A DNA stretch of 64,000 nucleotides. Source: Methanomicrobiales archaeon (GTDB lineage Archaea; Halobacteriota; Methanomicrobia; Methanomicrobiales; Methanospirillaceae). Positions within the stretch are counted from its first letter, which is position 1. Every line of letters starts with the position of its first letter. The notes below the pieces were generated by a model. That model did no database searches. It was given only the letters and a program-made list of their open reading frames with translations, and was not told the origin of the DNA. Positions 25,708 through 32,763 of this stretch are shown in pieces. The stretch is taken from assembly GCA_022841205.1 (NCBI GenBank), contig JALHCK010000003.1, positions 62,001-126,000 of the forward strand, in the 5' to 3' direction. Both the position numbers and the translations under genes were made by a program.

Positions 25708-26031
25708 TTATTTACGTGACCCGGCCCTCTGCTGGTCGGCAATGAGGTGGAGCCGGAGGATGCCGTTGCACGAATTGCAGATGTAATATTCCTCTGTAAA
25801 GCAGGCAGGGCATGCCCATCTCCCGCATAGCGTGCACTGGCGCAGTTCGCTCAAGGAAAAGGTGGTATTGCAGAGATCGCAGGTGAAGCGCGAGAAGCTG
25901 GCAGGATCCTTTTCGGGCGGGACTCCCTGTTTCCGCATCGCCGGGATATCCGCCCGTATCCGGGAGAGGAGATCGCGATCGCCCTTCAGGCCGGCACCCT
26001 TATTTCCGGCCGATCTCTTTTTCCAGAGCAC
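25708..26031 (-). CDS. Eight-cysteine zinc-finger protein, last gene of the coiled-coil cassette
   Basis: 107 residues from GTG 26031, which has GGAGG nine bases upstream inside the preceding gene. The overlap of 32 bases implies translational coupling. The C-terminal half holds four CxxC pairs (CDLC, CTLC, CPAC, CNSC) spaced like a RING/FYVE-type double zinc site, ending in a hydrophobic ILRLHLI strand. The N-terminal 40 residues are basic and helical. Met25938 is a poorer start. I do not recognise the family. A binding or adaptor role for the cassette is inferred from position only. Confidence 0.7.
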   Translation of the reverse strand: MLWKKRSAGNKGAGLKGDRDLLSRIRADIPAMRKQGVPPEKDPASFSRFTCDLCNTTFSLSELRQCTLCGRWACPACFTEEYYICNSCNGILRLHLIADQQRAGSRK

Positions 26032-26341
26032 TGAGACGGCCCTCCAGGTTCTCCAGGTTCTCCTCCATTGCTGCCGTAAAGTCCCTGAGTGATGCCACTT
26101 TTGCCTCGTTTCCCTCAAGTATCTGGTCCTTTGACTGCCGGAATGACTGGAGTTTCGCCCGGCTGATGAGCGACCATTCGTTGATCATCATCTCGAACCG
26201 GCGGTCGAGGTACTCATCCACCCTGCTTTCCATCGGCCGCATGAGCGATACCTCTCCTTTTGCCCCTCTCCAGTAATAGTAGATGACAAAGAGGAGGATG
26301 GCAACGATAACTACGAGCAGGGCAGCTTCAAGAGGCGTCAT
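26000..26341 (-). CDS. Membrane-anchored coiled-coil protein with YLD-W-L motif (cassette gene 5)
   Basis: 113 residues. An N-terminal membrane helix (LEAALLVVIVAILLFVIYYYW) is followed by a basic stop (RGAKG), so the rest is probably cytoplasmic. Residues about 44-64 carry the motif shared with the next two upstream genes: YLDRRFEMMINEWSLISRAK plus L. A long coiled coil with heptad leucines ends the protein (NLENLEGRLSALEKEI). Its ATG overlaps the upstream stop as ATGA. No known domain is recognised. Confidence 0.75.
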   Translation of the reverse strand: MTPLEAALLVVIVAILLFVIYYYWRGAKGEVSLMRPMESRVDEYLDRRFEMMINEWSLISRAKLQSFRQSKDQILEGNEAKVASLRDFTAAMEENLENLEGRLSALEKEIGRK

Positions 26342-26562
26342 TGTCGTGCCTCCTTCAATCGCGACAGGCGGAATTCGAGATCATCCAGCCTGATTCTTGC
26401 CCCGGTCTCGAAGGACTCTATCTCCCGGGCGGTCTCCTCGACCCTGTGGAGGCGGGCCTCAAAATCGCCGAGATCGTTTTCAGTTGCAAGGTCCCAGTCC
26501 TGGATCAGGTTCTTCATCCTCCGGTCCAGGTAGGCATTCATGTAGGTGTCCATCCCGACCAT
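26338..26562 (-). CDS. Small coiled-coil protein with YLD-W-L motif (cassette gene 4)
   Basis: 74 residues, soluble. The motif starts near residue 11: YLDRRMKNLIQDWDLATEND plus L, aligning without gaps to its two neighbours. A single heptad-pattern helix follows (RLHRVEETAREIESF, then RLDDLEFRLSRLKEA). Start ATG 26562 lies two bases after the upstream stop. It is essentially the motif plus coiled coil, without the membrane anchor of gene 5. The function is unknown. Confidence 0.75.
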   Translation of the reverse strand: MVGMDTYMNAYLDRRMKNLIQDWDLATENDLGDFEARLHRVEETAREIESFETGARIRLDDLEFRLSRLKEARQ

Positions 26563-26564
26563 GG

Positions 26565-26876
26565 TCAGGCCTCCAGCTCGCGGATACCGGCCTCGAGGGC
26601 GGCCACCCGCTTCCCGATCTCGTCCCGGCCCTTCTCGAGGCTCCTGATCTCAGCGGTCACCGCTTCAAGCCGGTCATCGAGATTGTCGAGGGTGTGGGTG
26701 GTGACCAGTCCCCACTCGCTTATTATTGCCGCCATGTGGGCGTCAAAGTACCGGTCAAGGCTCCTGTCCATGGTGGGAAGCTTCGACTCGATCGTTCCCG
26801 GAAGGGCGGCAAACGTTTCCCTGAATGAGGGTTTCCTGGCAAATCCCGCCTCTGTTGTCTCAAACATCATCATCAC
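26565..26876 (-). CDS. Coiled-coil protein with YFD-W-L motif (cassette gene 3)
   Basis: 103 residues beginning with four methionines (ATG repeated), the first overlapping the upstream stop as ATGA. About 30 residues of linker precede the shared motif YFDAHMAAIISEWGLVTTHT plus L at about residues 42-62. A coiled coil with Leu/Ile heptads and alternating charges completes the protein (RLEAVTAEIRSLEKG onward). It has no membrane segment. It is the middle member of three tandem relatives, suggesting old gene duplication. Confidence 0.75.
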   Translation of the reverse strand: MMMMFETTEAGFARKPSFRETFAALPGTIESKLPTMDRSLDRYFDAHMAAIISEWGLVTTHTLDNLDDRLEAVTAEIRSLEKGRDEIGKRVAALEAGIRELEA

Positions 26877-27289
26877 CGCAGTCTCTTCTCCTCGTCCCTG
26901 ATCTTTTCGACCATCCGGTCGAGCTTCGTAACCTTAACCATGTTCTCGAGCCGCTCGATCCTCTTGTCAACGATGCTGTGTTTGGCAAAGATATCGGTAG
27001 CAAGAGCTGCATTCTCCTCATCAAGCCTGTGGATCTCGCCCAGTTGTTCTGGGGGGACACGGAAGAACGGTTGCCCGCGCTGTGCCATCTCGGTCTTCAT
27101 CAGGTCCAGTTTCTCTTTTTCGAGCTCGATCTCCGCGAGCCGCGGAGTGTTTCTCCACAACCGGACCTCCCTGATGATGAAGTAGAGGATAACGAGGATG
27201 ATGATGAGGATGATGATCCAGAAGACCGACTGGAACCATGCCCAGTAGGGGGATGTTGAACCGATCACGGCTGCCGTTTCGTTTGCCAC
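26873..27289 (-). CDS. Membrane-anchored coiled-coil protein (cassette gene 2)
   Basis: 138 residues. A single strongly hydrophobic helix near the N-terminus (VFWIIILIIILVILYFII, about residues 22-40) is followed by basic residues, so the bulk is probably cytoplasmic. The remainder is helical, with a Pro-containing break (RVPPEQLGEI) and a C-terminal heptad coil (IERLENMVKVTKLDRMVEKI). It lacks the Y-[LF]-D motif of the next three genes. It starts 19 bases after gene 1 of the cassette. The family is not recognised. Confidence 0.75.
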   Translation of the reverse strand: MANETAAVIGSTSPYWAWFQSVFWIIILIIILVILYFIIREVRLWRNTPRLAEIELEKEKLDLMKTEMAQRGQPFFRVPPEQLGEIHRLDEENAALATDIFAKHSIVDKRIERLENMVKVTKLDRMVEKIRDEEKRLR

Positions 27290-27308
27290 AGGTCATCTCC
27301 CCCGGAAA

Positions 27309-27767
27309 TTACAGCTCCTTCTCTTCTTTTTTCGGCATTACCTTACCAGCCGCGTCCTTCGCGCCCTTCTCAACCGCCTTTCCTGTCTGTGCTGCCATGC
27401 TTTTCGCGGCATGCCCGGCCCTGGCGGCCTCATCCTTCGCGGCCCTTCCGGCCTTTGTTGCTCCTTTCGTGATCTTTTCTGCCAGGGTGACCTTTCTTGT
27501 CACCGAGACCCTGTCACCTTCGGCAACACCAAGCGAAGCGATATCTTCAGGGCTTAACATGATGACCGATTTGTCGACCATCGTATCGGCATACCCGGTC
27601 ACGCTGACGGTCATGGTCTTCTCATCCCATACCGCCGGGTACCTGGCAACGAGGAGGACCTCTCCCTCTTTTGCGGCAAGCAACGGCATCACGGATTCGT
27701 GTACCCGTGCCCGCCCTTTGCTTGGGAAAGTGCGGACGGCAACGTTGAGTGTGACTGCGTCTTCCAT
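27309..27767 (-). CDS. Barrel-like domain with Ala/Lys-rich helical tail (cassette gene 1)
   Basis: 152 residues. The first 95 residues read as a small beta barrel: LNVAVRTFPSKGRARVHESVM, then MLSPEDIASLGVAEGDRVSVTRK. The latter resembles the double-psi barrel of CDC48 N-domains and molybdopterin-dinucleotide-binding domains. The last 55 residues are an Ala/Lys/Gly-rich amphipathic helix (AAKDEAARAGHAAKSMA) reminiscent of LEA-type repeats. It heads the six-gene operon. The barrel comparison is from pattern only; the function is unknown. Confidence 0.72.
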   Translation of the reverse strand: MEDAVTLNVAVRTFPSKGRARVHESVMPLLAAKEGEVLLVARYPAVWDEKTMTVSVTGYADTMVDKSVIMLSPEDIASLGVAEGDRVSVTRKVTLAEKITKGATKAGRAAKDEAARAGHAAKSMAAQTGKAVEKGAKDAAGKVMPKKEEKEL

Positions 27768-27908
27768 AGCAGTCAGAGATATAATCCGATCCTATTAATG
27801 CTTATTCACCAGGCGTCGGTATCCGGTCAGAACAGGTATAAATGCGAGGGAAACGCGAACGGGCACAGGAACCGGGTTATCAGGGAGCTCCGGTTAAAAT
27901 TTCCCCGG

Positions 27909-27925
27909 GCCGGTAAAGCACCGGC
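27909..27925 (-). terminator. Hairpin downstream of the 28252 gene
   Basis: GCCGGT-AAAGC-ACCGGC forms a perfect six-base-pair stem 12 bases beyond the stop codon at 27938. On the minus strand it is followed by CCGGGGAAATTTTAA, containing only a short T-run. Possible transcript end for the gene at 27938-28252; weak. Confidence 0.35.
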
Positions 27926-27937
27926 ACATCCGGACGA

Positions 27938-28252
27938 TTAGAACTCGAGATCGCCCTCTTCCACCACGAGCCCGGACTCGCGCTCGTAAGGAAGGGTGCT
28001 CCAGAGAAAGCCGTCTTTTACGCAGTACCCTGCCCTGAGAACCATCTTCACCGGGGCAGGGATTACGAACCGCTCCAGCTTCTCCCCGGCCCGGTACTCG
28101 TTTTCAAGGACAACGAGGAGGGAATGTCCCCCGTCCCGCGTGTAACAGTAAAACGGAGCGGCTTCGTCGGGCAGGGGATGGGGATAGCTCCGGCCGGTGA
28201 GCACCCAGGGGCCGAGACCCGCCTCCTTTATGATTTCGTCGCGCCTGGTCAT
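27938..28252 (-). CDS. Hypothetical protein
   Basis: 104 residues, soluble, mixed alpha/beta by appearance. An N-terminal helix (TRRDEIIKEAGLG) precedes alternating strands (FYCYTRDGGHSLLVVLENEY, RFVIPAPVKMVLRAGY) and an acidic end (GLVVEEGDLEF). It has no membrane segment or metal-site cysteine cluster. It lies between the coiled-coil cassette and fae-hps on the same strand, with 98 bases upstream. Not recognised; codon use and a flanking hairpin support a real gene. Confidence 0.65.
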   Translation of the reverse strand: MTRRDEIIKEAGLGPWVLTGRSYPHPLPDEAAPFYCYTRDGGHSLLVVLENEYRAGEKLERFVIPAPVKMVLRAGYCVKDGFLWSTLPYERESGLVVEEGDLEF

Positions 28253-28350
28253 GGATTTCCCGACAGAAAGATGGAATGGATCTTGTATGAAAGTGACTGC
28301 GCCATTTTCATTCCCTGATGTTCGTATCGCGTAGTGGGTATTGTGGTTCT

Positions 28351-29532
28351 TTAGAAATCGGTCATTATCCGGAACTGATCGATCTCTTCCCGGTTGAGCT
28401 GCCCGAGGAAAAGTTCAGCCTGGGTGCGGGGGTCCTTGCTCGCGGTAATCGCCCTGCCGACCACGATGATGTCTGAACCTGCCCGGACAGCGTCCCTGAC
28501 CACGTCCACCCTGATGCCACCGGCGGTCGCAACTAGGAGTTTTCCTCCCGCTGCCTTCTTCAGGGCCGGGATATCGCCCCAGGCATGATCGGTATCCTCG
28601 GCATCGATGGCCCGGTGCAGCTCCACAACGTCCGGCTTAACCTTGAGGGCTTTTAGAACCTTCACCGGGTCGGTCACGTTCAGCATATCAACAACGGAAT
28701 AGATCCCGGTCTTCTTTGCCTCGGCGATCGCCTTCTCGAGGGTCGGCAGGGGGGCAAGCCCGGATATGACCACGGCATCTGCCGATGAGTCCGCGGCCAT
28801 GCGGGCCTCGAGGTTGCCGGTATCGAGGACCTTCATATCGGCAATGATGAACGCGTTTGGCCGGATCTTCCGGAGCTCGGAGATGATCTGCAGGCCGAAT
28901 TTCTTGATCAGGGGGGTCCCGGCCTCGATCAGCAGGTGATCGTTTTCGGGGAGTAGAGAGAGGACCGATTCAACTTTGTTCATCTCGACAATGTCGAGGG
29001 CGACCTGCAGGTACGGCGGGTCCCAGAGACGCTGGACCTTGAAGCCCATGACCGCATGGGCAGACCGGTCCTTTTCATAGAGGATGGTTGCCCTGTCCGG
29101 GAACCCGTCCATGGCCCGCCTGAGAGCGAGTTTCATGGCCCCGTAGTTGAACCGGTAGATACGGTTGAAATCGGTAGCACCGGGATCGAGATACACGCTC
29201 GCCAGCACGACCAGCGATTCGAGATCATTTGTGCCAAACACTCCTTCCTCGATGGAATCTGCCACGGCTTTTGCCACCGCCGCCTGGACGGGTCCAAACA
29301 TCTCCCTGATCTGTGCATCCTTCTTCAGCGTGACCTTGGGGATGACCAGCGTTGCCGGCTTGGCAAGGAGGTTTGGCCGAACGACCGCGAGAAGCGGCGT
29401 GTGCCCGGCCGATAGCTGGGAGAGGGCATTGGCGAACGCTGCGCCGACCGGACCCTCTTTCTCACCGATAATGAGGTCGATATGAGCCAGTTCAGGCCCG
29501 TCGCCGACCAGTGCTTCACCTACAAGATACAT
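28351..29532 (-). CDS. fae-hps: Bifunctional formaldehyde-activating enzyme / 3-hexulose-6-phosphate synthase
   Basis: 393 residues. The N-terminal Fae domain (residues 1 to about 160) begins GEALVGDGPELAHIDLIIG, with the catalytic histidine in ELAHID; it condenses formaldehyde with tetrahydromethanopterin. The C-terminal Hps domain (about 165-393) is a TIM barrel with the orotidine-decarboxylase-like DMKVLDTGNLEARMAA and VATAGGIRVD. It cleaves hexulose 6-phosphate to ribulose 5-phosphate and formaldehyde. The fusion is typical of methanogens, which use it to make pentoses. It lies 97 bases behind tRNA-Trp on the same strand. Confidence 0.97.
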   Translation of the reverse strand: MYLVGEALVGDGPELAHIDLIIGEKEGPVGAAFANALSQLSAGHTPLLAVVRPNLLAKPATLVIPKVTLKKDAQIREMFGPVQAAVAKAVADSIEEGVFGTNDLESLVVLASVYLDPGATDFNRIYRFNYGAMKLALRRAMDGFPDRATILYEKDRSAHAVMGFKVQRLWDPPYLQVALDIVEMNKVESVLSLLPENDHLLIEAGTPLIKKFGLQIISELRKIRPNAFIIADMKVLDTGNLEARMAADSSADAVVISGLAPLPTLEKAIAEAKKTGIYSVVDMLNVTDPVKVLKALKVKPDVVELHRAIDAEDTDHAWGDIPALKKAAGGKLLVATAGGIRVDVVRDAVRAGSDIIVVGRAITASKDPRTQAELFLGQLNREEIDQFRIMTDF

Positions 29533-29629
29533 ACCATACCCCGCATTCCTGCCTACTAGGTTTGGGATAGTAATTTAAAAACCCCGCGGATAGCGACGGA
29601 AAACGAAACCTGGCAGCCCTGAAGAAATG

Positions 29630-29789
29630 TGGGGTCGGTGAGATTTGAACTCACGATCGACGGGTCTCTCCGACATGCGTCAGTGCTCCAACGGATCATC
29701 ACCAGGATTCAGGAGACCCATTGTTCATCATTCACACGACGCGAAAGACCGCTGGAGCCCGTCGCCATTCCGGACTAGGCCACGACCCC
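29630..29789 (-). tRNA. tRNA-Trp(CCA) with an 86-base intron
   Basis: Exon 1 is 29789-29752 and exon 2 is 29665-29630; the intron (29751-29666) lies at the canonical 37/38 site. The acceptor stem is GGGGTCG paired with CGACCCC and discriminator A at 29630. The D arm is GCC/GGC, the T arm GTGAG-TTCAAAT-CTCAC. The anticodon stem ACGGG/CCCGT holds the loop CTCCAGA with anticodon CCA. No CCA tail is encoded. The intron carries a box C/D guide (separate entry). Confidence 0.95.
29666..29751 (-). ncRNA. Box C/D guide RNA within the tRNA-Trp intron
   Basis: All four boxes are present in order: C (ATGATGA, 29725-29731), D' (CTGA, 29709-29712), C' (GTGATGA, 29696-29702) and D (CTGA, 29680-29683). The guide before D' pairs nine bases with GAGACCCGU at the intron-exon 2 junction, and its fifth position selects C39. 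The guide before D pairs nine bases with GCUCCAGCG at the exon 1-intron junction, selecting C34. The same intron function is known in Haloferax (C34 and U39). Both targets span splice sites, so modification should precede splicing. Confidence 0.9.
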
Positions 29790-29878
29790 GCCCTCTAAAA
29801 AATCGCCGTGCGCCGATTTAATGGTTGTGGATTGTAAAATCATTAATACTATATCCTGCGACCACCTCATTTTCTGGG

Positions 29879-31579
29879 ATGGTTCTGCGGAGCTATGATT
29901 GCGGCACATCGAGCTGCCCCCTCCTCGGCCTGACGATCGGTGAAATGCTCAATTCTGTCGCTGCACGTTTTCCCGGTACCGAGGCCGTGGTATCGGTCCA
30001 CCAGGATATCCGGTGGACCTGGCAGGAGCTTCTCGACCAGGTGAACAGGATCGCCCGCGGCCTCATGGCCCTCGGTGTCGGGAAGGGTGACCGGGTCGGG
30101 ATATGGGCGATGAACTATGCCGAGTGGATCGTTGTCCAGTTCGCCACGGCAAAGATCGGGGCCATCATGGTGAACATCAACCCGTCCTACCGGACCTACG
30201 AGCTCGAATACGTCCTGAAACAGGCCGAGATCCAGACCCTGCTCATACAGGGGCGGTTCAAGACGTCCGATTACATCGGTATGTTCTACGAAGCCTGCCC
30301 GGAGGCCACCGAATCGCGCCCGGGCCGGCTGAACAGCGAGAAGTTCCCGTTCCTCAAAAATGTTGTCTTCATCGGGGATATCCCCTACAACGGGATGTTT
30401 ACCTGGCCCGAACTCATGGGACTGGGGGAGAAGGTCAGCATGGACGAGCTCGTGGCGCGGGAAGAGGTGCTCGGGTTCGACGATGCGATCAACATCCAGT
30501 ACACCAGCGGGACCACCGGGTTTCCAAAGGGCGTGGTGCTCACCCACCACAGCGTCCTGAACAACGGATTCATCATCGGCGAAGGGATGAATTTTTCTGA
30601 AAAGGACCGCCTCTGTATCCCGGTTCCGTTCTACCATTGTTTCGGGATGGTTCTCTCGAACCTCGCCTGCATGACCCACGGTGCGACCATGGTCCTCCCG
30701 TCACCGGCCTACAGTGCCAAGGACGTGTTGAAGACCATCGAACAGGAGCGGTGCACGGCACTGCACGGGGTCCCCACCATGTTCATCGCCGAGCTGGCCG
30801 ACCCGGATTTCCCAGAATACTCGATGAGCTCGCTTCGCACCGGAATAATGGCCGGGTCTCCCTGCCCGATAGAGGTGATGAAAGCCGTCAACCGCCAGAT
30901 GAACATGTCCGAGATCGTGATCGTGTATGGTCAGACCGAGACCTCACCGGGCATCACCATGACCACCACAAAGGACCCGCTCGACCGCAGGGTCTCCACT
31001 GTTGGCCGGGTCTTTCCCCATACCGAGATTAAGATCATTGACCCGAAGACCGGGCAGCTCGTGCCGCGGGGAGAGATCGGAGAGATATGCGCCCGGGGGT
31101 ACTGCGTGATGAAGTGCTACTACAACAACCCGAGCGCAACGCACGCCACGCTTGACCCCAACGGGTGGAACCACACCGGCGACCTCGGTACCATGGACGA
31201 AGAAGGGTATGTCAGGATCGTCGGCCGCCTCAAGGACATGGTTATCCGGGGAGGAGAGAATATCTACCCCCGGGAGATCGAAGAGTTCCTCCACCACCAC
31301 CCAAAGATCGCCGATGTCTACGTTATTGGGGTCCCGGATGCCAAATACGGCGAAGAGCTGGTGGCATGGGTCATGGTCACGGAGCATGAAACCCTGACCG
31401 GGGAAGAGGTCAGGGAATTCTGCCGCGGGAAGATCGCCCATTACAAGATCCCAAGGTACGTGAAGTTCACGACCGAATTTCCGATGAGCGTGACCGGGAA
31501 GATCCAGAAGTTCATGATGCGGGAGATCTCGATCCGCGAACTCGGGCTCGAGGAAGTCTCACGTGTGGAGACTGCATAA
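29879..31579 (+). CDS. AMP-forming acyl-CoA synthetase
   Basis: 566 residues from ATG 29879. It belongs to the adenylate-forming family that activates a carboxylic acid as acyl-AMP and transfers it to CoA. The P-loop YTSGTTGFPKG lies near residue 215, YGQTETSP at about 360, the GWNHTGDLG aspartate motif at about 435, and the catalytic lysine in SVTGKIQKF close to the C-terminus. It resembles medium-chain or long-chain ligases more than acetyl-CoA synthetase. The substrate is not readable. A TATA-like AATACTATATCC lies about 30 bases upstream. Confidence 0.9.
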   Translation: MVLRSYDCGTSSCPLLGLTIGEMLNSVAARFPGTEAVVSVHQDIRWTWQELLDQVNRIARGLMALGVGKGDRVGIWAMNYAEWIVVQFATAKIGAIMVNINPSYRTYELEYVLKQAEIQTLLIQGRFKTSDYIGMFYEACPEATESRPGRLNSEKFPFLKNVVFIGDIPYNGMFTWPELMGLGEKVSMDELVAREEVLGFDDAINIQYTSGTTGFPKGVVLTHHSVLNNGFIIGEGMNFSEKDRLCIPVPFYHCFGMVLSNLACMTHGATMVLPSPAYSAKDVLKTIEQERCTALHGVPTMFIAELADPDFPEYSMSSLRTGIMAGSPCPIEVMKAVNRQMNMSEIVIVYGQTETSPGITMTTTKDPLDRRVSTVGRVFPHTEIKIIDPKTGQLVPRGEIGEICARGYCVMKCYYNNPSATHATLDPNGWNHTGDLGTMDEEGYVRIVGRLKDMVIRGGENIYPREIEEFLHHHPKIADVYVIGVPDAKYGEELVAWVMVTEHETLTGEEVREFCRGKIAHYKIPRYVKFTTEFPMSVTGKIQKFMMREISIRELGLEEVSRVETA

Positions 31580-31760
31580 TCTTCCAAAAAGATTTTGCTG
31601 CAATAAGTTTCAACACCGGGTTTATCCGGACCTTCAAACATCGGGGGTTATCTACGCATTTGAAAAGAAAATCTGGAGATTTTAAGGAGATAATGGAATC
31701 CGGGGAATCTCCCGAGATAATGTATTGCTTCTTCCAAGCTCTCACGTTACTCGAAATCCT

Positions 31761-32528
31761 CTATGTTATTACCTGGACACCGAGATCACTCATGACCCCG
31801 GATACCGGTGAGAATATCGAATATCTTGTTCTTCCCCAGTGTATCCCGGAAACCTGAATCCTGTGCTGGGAATCATTGATATACACCGGTGCTCCGCTGT
31901 CTCCGCTCTGGGCGCTGTAATCATGCCACTGGTTCGGAATCAATCGGCTGAATTCACCATTCCAGACATCTGCCCGGCATACTACCCTTCCGGATCGAGC
32001 ATAATCCGTTGCAATTCCGGCCATAGACACGCAGGCACCTGCCCAAGGGTCCGTGTATGACCAGACCGAAGCCTGGCTTGCGGAAGATTCATAGATTTTT
32101 CCCTGAATATTGCTGGTCCGGATCCACGAAGAATCAGATGAAATCCCTCCGGAAGAGACTGTTACCTTACCGATGGCGTTGGGAGAAAACGCCTGGTATA
32201 CCGTTGTCCCGACAGTTCCGATATGCCCCACAGTTACAACACCGTTTTGTCCGTTTCTCGTGGCGGCAAAACCCAGCGTGAACGTCCCGGAAGAATCGCT
32301 CGCAAGGACACCACCAATCAGAGGTCTCCATACATCACTGCGTGAGGTATCCAGTACAGGTGCCGGGGATGAAAAGAAGATAACAGGGACCTGTTCAATG
32401 CCGTTCTTTTTCTCGGGCTCGTGATTTTTTTGGGTTTTCATAAAAAGATCAATTTTCAGAGGCTCTCTGAATGGTGAGTCTGGTGAGGGGGCTAAAAGAT
32501 TTTTTCCGTCCCGGACGGGTCCTGCCAT
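31761..32528 (-). CDS. Trypsin-like (S1 family, streptogrisin-like) serine protease without a signal peptide
   Basis: 255 residues from ATG 32528; Met32441 would give 226. The catalytic triad is visible: His102 in VTVGHIG, Asp132 in SSDSSWIR and Ser211 in QSGDSGAPVY. Cys166 and Cys184 could form a disulfide. The usual TAGHC is VGHI, so the His-loop cysteine is absent. No signal peptide or pro-domain is visible; the N-terminus is polar and lysine-rich. Two TATA-like elements precede the start. The surrounding 1 kb is AT-richer than its neighbours, hinting at recent acquisition. The gene may be N-terminally altered. Confidence 0.75.
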   Translation of the reverse strand: MAGPVRDGKNLLAPSPDSPFREPLKIDLFMKTQKNHEPEKKNGIEQVPVIFFSSPAPVLDTSRSDVWRPLIGGVLASDSSGTFTLGFAATRNGQNGVVTVGHIGTVGTTVYQAFSPNAIGKVTVSSGGISSDSSWIRTSNIQGKIYESSASQASVWSYTDPWAGACVSMAGIATDYARSGRVVCRADVWNGEFSRLIPNQWHDYSAQSGDSGAPVYINDSQHRIQVSGIHWGRTRYSIFSPVSGVMSDLGVQVIT

Positions 32529-32763
32529 CGGTTTTTATAACCACATTTACCACAACGGTATAAAATCACGGAACACATCCTCCAACCTTTTTTAGAAGAG
32601 ACTGGAATGTTGCCCATCACAGAAGGCGGCAAAACAGCCGGGTTCCAGCCTGTAAACATTACCAGGATGGATGAAATACTTCAATGATAGCGAAAAAAAT
32701 GTTCAGGTCATTTTCCTGCCGGGTTTTTACCAGGGATCCCGCTTTTTCACCGGAGACCGGGGC

